Source: Streptomyces bungoensis
Lineage (GTDB): Bacteria; Actinomycetota; Actinomycetes; Streptomycetales; Streptomycetaceae
DNA length: 64,000 bases
Direction of reading: 5' to 3'
Assembly: GCF_001514215.1 (NCBI RefSeq)
Contig: NZ_KQ948872.1
Location: 42,945-106,944, forward strand
Shown here: positions 49,026 through 56,747 of the stretch, in pieces
Layout of the letters: each line of letters starts with the position of its first letter
Numbering within the stretch: position 1 is the stretch's first letter
Made by a program: the position numbers and the translations under genes
The notes under the pieces: model-generated
Seen by the model: the letters and a program-made list of their open reading frames with translations, nothing else
Databases searched by the model: none
What the model was told of the DNA's origin: nothing

Positions 49026-50280
49026 AGCGCGTACCCTCGATCACCTTGAGCCGCTTCTTCGCCCAGGACTGCTGTGCCGGCTCGGGCTGGTGGATCAGCC
49101 TCGCGATCGCCTTCTGGTCGACACCAGGCGGCCCCCCGTGGATGTCGGACGGCTGCCCGGCGCCCGAGATCCGGGCCGCGAGCCACGAGTCGAGCTCGAA
49201 GTACGCCATGGTGCGCCGGTCTTCGGCGTCGCTGTTCTGCGCCGGGCAGTAGCGCGGGGTGGACGCCCGGGAGACCGCGATGGACATGCTGTCGGCCACC
49301 TCCCACATGGACCCTTCGAAGATCTTGAAGTCGGTGTCCTGCCCCTTGCCCCCCCTCAGCCCTTCCTCGTAGAACGCCGAGGGGGAGGTGATGGCGGGAG
49401 GCAGTTCGGACACGCGCTTCGCCATCGCTTCCAGCCGCGGCATGTACTTGCGCTCCTCGGGCCATACACAGATCTTCGGCTCGGCACGCGTGCACATCGG
49501 GGCACTCCGACTCGCTCGCGCCGTCTGCACCGGTCCTGCCGTGAGCACGCCGGCCAGGCACGCGACGGCCAGTGCCGCGCTGCCGATGGCCGGCAGCCTG
49601 GCGATCACCTTCCCTCGTGCGCCGCTGTATCCGGGCAGCGTGCGCGGCGTGAGAACGGCGACGGCCACCGCGGTGAGCGCCAGACCCCAGCGAACGGCCA
49701 GGTGCTCCGGACTCACTTCCACGGCGGGCCCGCCGGAGAGCACGAACAGGCCGGCCTCCATCGGGCCGCCGTTCATCGTCACCACCACGAAGCAGGCCAG
49801 TCCGCAGATGACCGGGGCGGCGAACGCGGAGGGGAACCACCGCCCGGCCATGTGGCCGATGGCGATGCACAGAACGATGAGCGCCGCCCCCAGCAGCAGG
49901 TAACCGGGCCACAGGAATCCGGGTCCCGCGTCGTCGTAACTGACCGCCGCGGCGACCCCGGCACCCACGGCGTAGGCGACACCGCCGTACACGGCGACTG
50001 CCGCGAGGTGAGCTGCCTCGACCTGCCATCTGGGCCTGGTGCCCGCGGTGTGCTGGTCCTCGAAGCCGAGCCGGTGGATCCGGCCGGAGGCCCAGGCGGC
50101 GTAGGCCGCCAGGAACGGGCCGAGATAGAAGGCGGGTATCTGGGCCGCCGCACTCGCCTGCGGCCAGACGCCGATCCACCACTGGGAGCGGCCGAAGAGC
50201 ACCGCCACGTCCAGGGCGACGAGGACGGGGAACCACCAGCGCAGGGGAGAGCGCCGCAGCTCCATCAAGAGGATGCGCAT
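49018..50280 (-). CDS. ABC permease with large C-terminal extracytoplasmic domain
   Basis: 420 aa. MRILLMELRRSPLRWWFPVLVAL start typical of ABC-2 permeases; about six to seven helices to residue 255, then a ~165-residue domain beginning after TARASRS with cysteines in MCTRAEPKICVWPEE and RYCPAQ. The CVWPE motif recurs in Streptomyces permeases of this type. The outside domain may bind the exported peptide. Overlaps the ATPase gene by ATGA and the next membrane gene by 8 nt. Confidence 0.85.
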   Translation of the reverse strand: MRILLMELRRSPLRWWFPVLVALDVAVLFGRSQWWIGVWPQASAAAQIPAFYLGPFLAAYAAWASGRIHRLGFEDQHTAGTRPRWQVEAAHLAAVAVYGGVAYAVGAGVAAAVSYDDAGPGFLWPGYLLLGAALIVLCIAIGHMAGRWFPSAFAAPVICGLACFVVVTMNGGPMEAGLFVLSGGPAVEVSPEHLAVRWGLALTAVAVAVLTPRTLPGYSGARGKVIARLPAIGSAALAVACLAGVLTAGPVQTARASRSAPMCTRAEPKICVWPEERKYMPRLEAMAKRVSELPPAITSPSAFYEEGLRGGKGQDTDFKIFEGSMWEVADSMSIAVSRASTPRYCPAQNSDAEDRRTMAYFELDSWLAARISGAGQPSDIHGGPPGVDQKAIARLIHQPEPAQQSWAKKRLKVIEGTRCA

Positions 50281-51032
50281 CAGGAAAGCGCCCCCTGCCC
50301 GGACAGCGCCGCCATGTATCCGCGTTCCAGCGGGCTGTCGCCGGCGACTCCCGATCGGGCGTTGTCCGCGAGGGCCTCGGGGGTGCCGCGGAAGAGGAAC
50401 CTCCCGGACTGCATGACGACGACCTGGTCGCAGACCGCCGCCACGTCCTCGACGAGGTGGGTGCTCAGGACGATCGCGGAATCCGTCAGCGACCTGATCA
50501 GCTCGCGGAACTCCAGGCGCTGTTTCGGGTCCAGTCCGACGGTCGGTTCGTCCAGGAGCAGCAGTCGCGGCGAGCCGACGATGGCCGCGGCTATGCCTGC
50601 GCGCCGCAACATGCCACCGGAGAGGGACTTCATCGTGGCCTGTGCTCGTTCGTCGAGAAGGACGGATGCGATCGCTTTCCGAGTCGCGTCGTGGGCCTGA
50701 CCATGGGGGACCCCGCGCAGCCACGCGCTGTATCGGACGAAGTCGTAGACCGAAAAGGACGGGTAATATCCGAATTCCTGGGGCAGGTACCCGATCGTGG
50801 TGCGGGCCGCCCTGGCCGACCGCTCGGAGTGCACTTTTCTGCCGCAGATCTCCAGGGTCCCCTCCTGGGGAGGCGTGACCGTGGCGAGAGTGCGGAGAAG
50901 TGTCGACTTTCCCGCACCGTTGGGGCCCAGAAGCCCATAGACCCCCACGGGGAGATCCCAGTCGAGACCGGTGATCACCTGGTGCCGACCGTAGCCCTGA
51001 GCTATTCCCGACAGCGATGCGATCGGTTCCAC
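50280..51032 (-). CDS. ABC transporter ATPase of the secreted-protein locus
   Basis: 250 aa from GTG 51032 (AAAGGAA upstream). Walker A GPNGAGKST, Q-loop LPQEFGYYPSFS, signature SLSGGMLRR, Walker B LLLLDEPTVGLD and H-loop STHLVEDV. BcrA/DrrA-like exporter ATPase. First of the three transporter genes and preceded by a strong hairpin that separates it from the secreted-protein gene 2 on the same strand. Confidence 0.93.
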   Translation of the reverse strand: MEPIASLSGIAQGYGRHQVITGLDWDLPVGVYGLLGPNGAGKSTLLRTLATVTPPQEGTLEICGRKVHSERSARAARTTIGYLPQEFGYYPSFSVYDFVRYSAWLRGVPHGQAHDATRKAIASVLLDERAQATMKSLSGGMLRRAGIAAAIVGSPRLLLLDEPTVGLDPKQRLEFRELIRSLTDSAIVLSTHLVEDVAAVCDQVVVMQSGRFLFRGTPEALADNARSGVAGDSPLERGYMAALSGQGALS

Positions 51033-51050
51033 GTTGTTCCTTTCACGTGC

Positions 51051-51086
51051 GTGACCGGGTGCCGCCCAAGGGCGGCACCCGGTCAC
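51051..51086. terminator. perfect 17-bp hairpin between secreted-protein gene 2 and the ABC genes
   Basis: Arms 51051-51067 and 51070-51086 with only AA between them. On the minus strand it follows the stop of the secreted-protein gene and precedes the ATPase start. It may act as an attenuator that lowers transporter expression relative to the secreted protein. Confidence 0.8.
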
Positions 51087-51110
51087 ATCACCTCTGCATG
51101 CCGAGCTATC

Positions 51111-51458
51111 TCAAGACGTGTACATGATGTAGGACTTGCTGATGTTGTACGTGCACTCGACTCCGCCCCACTTCGGGTTCGAGTCCCCGATCCAGAAGTC
51201 CGTCCAGAGGGAGTCCTCCTTACCGAACGTGCACTCGCCGCGGTTCTTGTACTGGCCGTTCTTCGTCACCTTGACGCAGTGACCCACCGATCCGGTGCTC
51301 CCCCAGGTGGAGTAGCAACCGTTGAGCTTCGGGCTCGTGCCGCTCGCCAGCGCGGACGGGGTGGCGAGGGCGACGGCCGCGATCACCACGCCGGCGAGCG
51401 CGGTGACGCGCGCTATCGTGTTCCGCGCCTGTCTTACTGGCTGGGTGTGCTCCGTCAT
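51111..51458 (-). CDS. small secreted cysteine protein, paralogue 2
   Basis: 115 aa, ATG 51458 after AGGAGGAG. Signal peptide (RNTIARVTALAGVVIAAVAL, cleavage after ALA), mature ~75 residues starting SGTSPKLNGCYSTWGSTGSV. Cysteines at GCYSTWG, VGHCVKV, GECTF and VECTYN match paralogue 1 position by position while intervening residues diverge. Transcribed toward the ABC genes; upstream leader is homologous to the one at 47810. Function unknown. Confidence 0.85.
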   Translation of the reverse strand: MTEHTQPVRQARNTIARVTALAGVVIAAVALATPSALASGTSPKLNGCYSTWGSTGSVGHCVKVTKNGQYKNRGECTFGKEDSLWTDFWIGDSNPKWGGVECTYNISKSYIMYTS

Positions 51459-51597
51459 CACTGTCTCCTCCTGATGTGCAGAGCGATGGCGGGGGTGGGG
51501 CCGCAGCGTTGCCCCGCTGCGGCCCCAACCATGCTGTCCCACCATCGATCGATCGATTGCGAAGGCCTGAAAAGCACCCTTCGCATTTGTCATGATC
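51459..51597 (-). promoter_or_regulatory. conserved leader of secreted-protein gene 2, with hairpin 51497-51526
   Basis: Same ordered blocks as the leader at 47810: GATCATGACA (51597-51588 on minus), TGGTGGGACA, GGTTGGGG, hairpin, CTGCACATCAGGAG. The hairpin has a perfect 12-bp stem (51497-51508 with 51515-51526) and the identical loop GGGCAA. The stem sequence differs from gene 1 at paired positions, so pairing is conserved. A TATGAT box at 51600-51595 is a candidate -10 element. Confidence 0.78.
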
Positions 51598-51632
51598 ATA
51601 CCAAATTAGTGGATCTTGCGACGGCTTGGTGG

Positions 51633-51658
51633 AGTAGCCGCGCTCCGCCCCGGCTACT
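51633..51658. terminator. hairpin at end of the glycosyltransferase-like gene
   Basis: Arms AGTAGCCG (51633-51640) and CGGCTACT (51651-51658) with a 10-nt loop, overlapping the stop codon of the minus-strand gene at 51654. Confidence 0.55.
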
Positions 51659-52928
51659 CGGATCGGCCGGCCCGGCGCGAAGCGGACGCCTCGATGCCCG
51701 CCGACAGGGCGGCGGCGAAGCGGGGCCACGTCAGCAGGACGACCGGGTAGATGGCGTAGCCGATGCGGGTCGCCGGGGACAGCACGATCGCCAGCGTCAG
51801 ACCGAGCGCCAGCCGGTCGGCACCGGCCACGGGGCTCCGCGGCGGACGGATCAGGAGCGAGAGGCCCACACCCGCGGCGCTCAGCGCGATGAGTGCCATC
51901 GTGACCGCCTCACCGTGCGGCACCAGTGCGGTGATCAGGCGGCCCAGTAGCGGGCTCTGCGCGGACGATGCCGTGGGACCGAGCCCCGACGGGTAGAGGA
52001 CGACGTTGCGGTAGAAGGCACCGCTGTGTGCCACGGCCACGGGCAGGACGGTGACCAGGGCGATTCCCACGGATGCCGCTGCGCACTTGAGCGCGGCACG
52101 CCGCCCGCCGCGTATCGCCAGCACGGCGACCAGTACCGGGATGGCCGGCCAGGCGGTCCACTTCAGCGCGGCCGCCGCGCCGAGGGCCAGCCCGGCCCGG
52201 CCGGCGTCGCCCCGCTGTGTGAAGGCCAGGGCCAGGCACATCAACCCGATGACCGGCGGGTCCACGCCACCGATGGTGAGCGGCAGCGCGACGACGGGAC
52301 AGGCGGAAAGCCACAGCACGCCCGTCCTGCCGGTGACCCCGCGCGGGGTGCCGGCCCGGCGGGCCTCCCCGTCCCGGCCACTGGTCAGCACCCGTATCGC
52401 GCACGCCATGGCTGCCAGGAAACCGACGAGGAACCACAACCGGGCGCTGCTGAACGGCGAGTCGCCGAACAGCATGTGCGGTATCCCGAAGAGCGCCATG
52501 CCGGGGAGGTAGGGGTTGAAGTCCCGCACCACGTGCGGTGTGGGGCGGTACGGATTCCCGGAGGCGAACAGCAGGTCGGCCGCGCGTTCCACGACACCGA
52601 CCTCCATCTGCTCCTTGCTGATCACCGTGAGGTACAGCAGGGGCACGACGAGCGCACCGACGACCGCGACCACGGCCGGGGCCGGCGCCCACGGCGCGGA
52701 CGATCTCGCCGCGACCAGTGCGGCACAGCCGTACCCCACCGCGGCGGCCAGACCCCATGCCTCCTGCGAGGTGTCGGCGGGCGACAGCAGGCCCACCACG
52801 AGTGCGGACACGGCGCAGACCACCAGCAGCGGCCAGTCCCACCGTCGCTCGAGGCGCGGCGACTCGGCGGTGACGGCCGCGGCTGCCGGGGTGGTGCCCG
52901 ACTCCTGTACGGAAACGGTGGTTGACAT
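51654..52928 (-). CDS. GT87/DUF2029-like polyprenol-sugar glycosyltransferase, membrane
   Basis: 424 aa with about ten to eleven helices. NPYRPTPHVVRDFNPYLPGM after helix 3 matches the YxP motif region of GT-C mannosyltransferases, and the family start (acidic loop after helix 1, here LLSPADTSQEAWG) is present. Likely transfers a sugar from a lipid donor outside the membrane; acceptor unknown. It is on the same strand as the secreted protein but separated by a terminator and a promoter. The 52929-53124 gap shows no gene. Confidence 0.75.
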   Translation of the reverse strand: MSTTVSVQESGTTPAAAAVTAESPRLERRWDWPLLVVCAVSALVVGLLSPADTSQEAWGLAAAVGYGCAALVAARSSAPWAPAPAVVAVVGALVVPLLYLTVISKEQMEVGVVERAADLLFASGNPYRPTPHVVRDFNPYLPGMALFGIPHMLFGDSPFSSARLWFLVGFLAAMACAIRVLTSGRDGEARRAGTPRGVTGRTGVLWLSACPVVALPLTIGGVDPPVIGLMCLALAFTQRGDAGRAGLALGAAAALKWTAWPAIPVLVAVLAIRGGRRAALKCAAASVGIALVTVLPVAVAHSGAFYRNVVLYPSGLGPTASSAQSPLLGRLITALVPHGEAVTMALIALSAAGVGLSLLIRPPRSPVAGADRLALGLTLAIVLSPATRIGYAIYPVVLLTWPRFAAALSAGIEASASRRAGRSE

Positions 52929-53124
52929 CAGGCGCCGGACCTTCGGCGTTTGCGGAGGCCGAGGCCTGCCGCGCGGTACTGCCGTCTAGGCGCGTCGGAT
53001 CCGTGGAAGCCGCGTGGGAGTAAACCGCCGGTGATGGCGCAACTCATAACTGGCGTACACATGTTGTAACCACTTTCGACTGTCGGCCCGACCGTGCTGC
53101 TGCGGGCATGCCCATGCCGAGCAG

Positions 53125-53574
53125 CTAGATGCGATCCAGTGGGTCTTCGTTCCATCCCCCACCGAGCTTCAGTTCCGCCCACACCGTCTTGCCGACCTCC
53201 CGTCGGCTCACCCCCCACACCGACGCCAGCACCTGCACCAGGCCCCGCCCGGTCTCCGCCTCCGGGTCCTCCGCCGCGAACCGCAGGGGGCGGTCGCCCC
53301 TCGGGTCGCTCACCTCGATACGCAAGGTGTTCGCCGCCGGCGTCAGCAGCAGCCGCAGCTCGAAGTCCCGCCCGGGAACGCGACCGTGGGTGACCGCGTT
53401 CGCGGCCAGTTCCGCCACGAGGTGCTGTGCGGTGTCGTTCGGGTCGCCGCCGTGCGGGTAACCCCAGGTGGCGAGCTGGTCGGCGGTCAGCCTGCGGGCC
53501 AGCCGGGCACCCCGGGGTGTGGCGCTCAGACGCTGGACGAGTTCCGTGGCGGGGGTGGAGATTTCTACGTTCAC
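53125..53574 (-). CDS. RsbW-type ATP-binding regulatory protein
   Basis: 149 aa GHKL ATPase domain, GTG start. N-box ELAANAVTHG, G1 IEVSDPRGDRP and G2 TGRGLVQVLA. Anti-sigma/anti-anti-sigma type kinase, common next to helix-turn-helix/DUF397 gene pairs in Streptomyces. It is divergent from the regulator at 53693 with 118 bp between. Confidence 0.9.
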   Translation of the reverse strand: MNVEISTPATELVQRLSATPRGARLARRLTADQLATWGYPHGGDPNDTAQHLVAELAANAVTHGRVPGRDFELRLLLTPAANTLRIEVSDPRGDRPLRFAAEDPEAETGRGLVQVLASVWGVSRREVGKTVWAELKLGGGWNEDPLDRI

Positions 53575-53692
53575 GTCACCGAGCGTGGTCGCTTCTCACT
53601 ACGCTGACCAGGGGTGATCCCGCGACTACGCGGAGTCGTACGGCAGTCGTACGGCCGCTGTACGAGGTGTCGGCAGTGACCTGGAGGGTGGC

Positions 53693-54556
53693 GTGACGGA
53701 GGAGCAGGAGCGCAGGCCGGAGACCCCGGCCGAGGCCAACGGTGCCACGGCGGTGTTCGTCGTCCTCGGCAAGCAGTTGAAGTTGTTGCGGGAGAGGGCG
53801 GGGCTGAGCCAGAAGGAGTTCGGGCGGCTGGTGGGGTACGGGCCCGACCAGATCTCGGCGATGGAGCGGGGGGTGCGGACGCCGCGGCCGGAGTTTCTGG
53901 ACCGGGCGGATGAACTCCTCAAGGCGGACGGCCTGTTCCGCGAGGTGATTCCCCAGGTCGAGGAGGCGATGACCAAGGCGCGGACGCGTCATCCCGAGTG
54001 GTACCGGAGCTATGCGGGGATGGAGGCGGAGGCGGTCGAGCTGCACGTCTACGCCAACCAGGCCATTCCCGGCCTCCTGCAGACCGAGGACTATGCCAGG
54101 TCCGTCTTCGGGCAACGGCGACCGTTCCTGAGCGAGGAGACCATCGAAAAGCGGGTGGTCGACCGGCTCTCCCGACAGCAGGTCTTCGACCGGTGGCCGC
54201 CACCGGTCGTGAGCTACGTCCTCGAAGAGGTCCTACTGGACCGGCCCATCGGTGGCCCGGCAGTCTTCAGGGACCAGCTGCGCAACCTGCTCCGGGTGGG
54301 CGGTCTGCGGAACGTCGAGATTCAGGTGATGCCCATCCGGTGCACCGAACACCCCAACTTGGACAGTGCGTTCAATCTCCTTGTGCCTAAGGGGTACGCG
54401 CAAGTCGCGTACCTGGAGGCGCAGGGCTTCCCGCAGCTCATTCATGACGGGGAGGAGGTCCGCAAGATCGCCGATCGCTATGGAATCATGCGCGCAATGG
54501 CACTCAGTCCCTTGGAGTCCCGCTCTCTGATCGCCCAGAAGCTGGAGGAGCTATGA
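53693..54556 (+). CDS. XRE-family regulator with DUF5753 domain
   Basis: 287 aa, GTG start. HTH about residues 20-75: LRERAGLSQKEFGRLVGYGPDQISAMERG. C-terminal DUF5753 (about 100-280) contains YANQAIPGLLQTEDYAR and the conserved LLRVGGLRNVEIQVMP. Overlaps the DUF397 gene by 4 nt. Such pairs resemble the WhiJ-type developmental regulators and some are argued to be toxin-antitoxin-like. Confidence 0.95.
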   Translation: MTEEQERRPETPAEANGATAVFVVLGKQLKLLRERAGLSQKEFGRLVGYGPDQISAMERGVRTPRPEFLDRADELLKADGLFREVIPQVEEAMTKARTRHPEWYRSYAGMEAEAVELHVYANQAIPGLLQTEDYARSVFGQRRPFLSEETIEKRVVDRLSRQQVFDRWPPPVVSYVLEEVLLDRPIGGPAVFRDQLRNLLRVGGLRNVEIQVMPIRCTEHPNLDSAFNLLVPKGYAQVAYLEAQGFPQLIHDGEEVRKIADRYGIMRAMALSPLESRSLIAQKLEEL

Positions 54557-54819
54557 GCATCGAGAACCTCGTCTGGTTCAAGTCAAGCCATAGCAGCGGG
54601 GAAGGGGGCGAATGCCTCGAACTCGCCTACCACTGGCGCAAGTCGACATACAGCGACGGTGAAGGCGGCCAGTGCCTCGAAGTCGCCGCCCACCCCACCG
54701 CCATCCACGTCCGAGACTCCAAGCAACCCCCCGCCGCCCCCCACCTCACCCTCACCCCCGCCGCCTGGGCCGCGTTCCTCCCGGTGGCCGCCGGGAACCG
54801 GCCGGGAACCAATCGGTAA
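54553..54819 (+). CDS. DUF397 protein with duplicated motif
   Basis: 88 aa. Family motif W-KSS-SSGEGGECLELA occurs at residues 8-24, and a second copy (WRKSTYSDGEGGQCLEVA) starts about 28. Canonical DUF397 proteins have one copy. The rest contains VRDSK and the typical LTPAAWAAFL end. Small partner of the upstream XRE protein; acts in the cytosol, mechanism unknown. Confidence 0.92.
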   Translation: MSIENLVWFKSSHSSGEGGECLELAYHWRKSTYSDGEGGQCLEVAAHPTAIHVRDSKQPPAAPHLTLTPAAWAAFLPVAAGNRPGTNR

Positions 54820-54875
54820 CGTCCCTTCGTAGCCTGCCTTAACACCCTCGCCGACTCCGTCCCCCGAGCAGAGGC

Positions 54876-55694
54876 ATGAAAGAAGACATCGACGTCCGCC
54901 GGATCTTCCTGCTGAACCCGGACCAGCGCCTCCTGGAGGAGGCCGCTCACTCGGGTGTCCAAGTGCGCTCGGCCCAGGTCGACGCGATGGACGAGTCGGC
55001 GCTGCGCATACCCCTCGCGGAGGCCGCCGCGGCCGGGCTGTACGTCAACCCGGCCCGCGCCCTCTGGACGCTCGCGGACCCGGCCGCCGTACAGCGCCTG
55101 GTGCGGGACAACCGGCTGGCGCCCTGCGGCATCGAGGCCGCGCCCGGTGATCCACGGCTGACCGTGGAGACGCTGAGCGTGCACGGGATGCACCAGGCCG
55201 TCGGGATCACCGCCCGGACGCCGTACGGCCTGCTGCACCCGGCGCCGCTCACGGACGACGCCGCCGCCGAGGTGCGGGCGGTGGTGACGGCGCTGCTGGA
55301 CCTGACCGGGTACCAGTACGGCCCGGCGCACACGAGCGTCGCCCTGACCGCGCGCGGCCCGGTCATCACCGGCTGCCGGGCGGGGCTCGGCGACGACCCG
55401 GTGCCGGAGCTGGTGCGGGCGGCCGGCGGGTGCGACCTGGCCGCCGGGGCCGTCGCCGTGCTGGCCGGGCGGCTGGTGGAGCCGGCGCGCCCGCACCGCT
55501 TCGCGGCCGCCGTCGTGCTGGAGGCGCCGTGGAAGCCGGGGAGCGCCGAGGTGGGCGGGCTGCCGGGGGTCCTGCACGTGGTGGCGCCCGAGCCGCCGCG
55601 GCCGGGCCACGTCGTGATCGAGGTCGACTCGCCGGAGACGGCGGAGCGGCAGGTGGCCGACCTGCGGGCCCTGGTCCTCGGCGAGGACGGCTGA
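54876..55694 (+). CDS. degenerate ATP-grasp-like protein
   Basis: 272 aa. The segment LTVETLSVHGMHQAVGITARTPYG, then YQYGPAHTSVALTARGPVITGCRAG, follows the central ATP-grasp order (E-x-E-x-GxE-like strand, GPAHxE). Where active enzymes have ExNPR the residues are ITGCRAG. The N-terminal fold begins abruptly. Acidic metal ligands are therefore missing, so it is likely non-catalytic. Lies 56 bp after the DUF397 gene and 115 bp before a SARP gene. Confidence 0.65.
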   Translation: MKEDIDVRRIFLLNPDQRLLEEAAHSGVQVRSAQVDAMDESALRIPLAEAAAAGLYVNPARALWTLADPAAVQRLVRDNRLAPCGIEAAPGDPRLTVETLSVHGMHQAVGITARTPYGLLHPAPLTDDAAAEVRAVVTALLDLTGYQYGPAHTSVALTARGPVITGCRAGLGDDPVPELVRAAGGCDLAAGAVAVLAGRLVEPARPHRFAAAVVLEAPWKPGSAEVGGLPGVLHVVAPEPPRPGHVVIEVDSPETAERQVADLRALVLGEDG

Positions 55695-55809
55695 CCGGGG
55701 ATCCTTGATCGGGAACGGATCGGGAACGATCCGGTAGGGGCCGCCCGCACTGTTGATACGTCGCCGGGAGAAGGACGACGACGCCACGTCAACGGGAGGC
55801 GGAGTCAGG

Positions 55810-56604
55810 ATGCTGAAGTTCTCGATCCTCGGTGCACTGCAGATCCGCACCGTGTCCGGTCCTGCGGAGATCTCCGGTGACCTGCAGCGCACGCTGGTGC
55901 AGACCCTGCTGGTCAGCGAGAGCCGGCCGGTGTCCGGGGAGACCCTCGTCGAGGAGATGTGGGGCGACGCCGGGCCCGACAACCAGGCCAACGCCCTGCA
56001 GGCGCACGTCAGCCGGCTGCGCCGCAGGCTGCGCGTGCTGGAGCCGGGCCGGCCCGCGTCCCGGGTGACCATCCACCCCTCCGGCTACCGGCTCGTGGTC
56101 GGCGAGGGCGAACTGGACGCCGCCGAGTTCGTGCGGGCCGTACGGCAGGCGGAGTCCGCCGGGCCGCACGACGCGGCGCACACCGCCCGGCTGCTCGGGG
56201 AGGCGCTGGCGCTGTGGCGCGGGCCCGTCTTCGGCGGGTTCGCCGCCGGGACCGTGTGCCAGCTGGCCGGCGCCCGCTACGAGGAGTACCGGATGCGGGC
56301 GATGGAACTGCGGTTCGACGCCGAGCTGCGGCTCGGCCGGCACGCGGCGATCCTCGCCGAACTGACCGAGGCGCACACCTACTACCCGCTGCGTGAGCGG
56401 TTCTGCGAGCAGCTGATGATCGCCCTGTACTGCTCGGGCAGACAGGCCGACGCGCTGGACGTCTTCCAGCGGATGCGCCGCCACCTGGACGACGAACTCG
56501 GCATCCAGCCCTCGCCCGCACTGCGCCAGGTGGAGAGCGCGATCCTCTGCCACGACCCGGCGCTGGCCGGTGATGCGCGTTCTTCCCTCCTCCAGCTCGC
56601 CTGA
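55810..56604 (+). CDS. SARP-family transcriptional regulator (short)
   Basis: 264 aa from ATG 55810 (GGAG upstream). OmpR-like winged helix (about 1-95, with ISGDLQRTLVQTLLVSES and GYRLVVGEGELD) plus bacterial transcriptional activator domain (100-255, LWRGPVFGGFA, ending DDELGIQPSPALRQVE). SARPs activate antibiotic gene clusters; no such cluster lies in the window. Followed after 143 bp by a larger SARP gene. Confidence 0.95.
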   Translation: MLKFSILGALQIRTVSGPAEISGDLQRTLVQTLLVSESRPVSGETLVEEMWGDAGPDNQANALQAHVSRLRRRLRVLEPGRPASRVTIHPSGYRLVVGEGELDAAEFVRAVRQAESAGPHDAAHTARLLGEALALWRGPVFGGFAAGTVCQLAGARYEEYRMRAMELRFDAELRLGRHAAILAELTEAHTYYPLRERFCEQLMIALYCSGRQADALDVFQRMRRHLDDELGIQPSPALRQVESAILCHDPALAGDARSSLLQLA

Positions 56605-56747
56605 AGATGGTTAGCTGTGCGGGTGGGCCGACAGGCACCGCACGCTGATGCGAACGCGCTCTTTCGCGGGAATGGTTCGGGATACAACCTAGGATTGTCC
56701 CGAGCATCTCGGGCTGGGGATCGCGACGGGGCGGGGGGTACGGGTTC

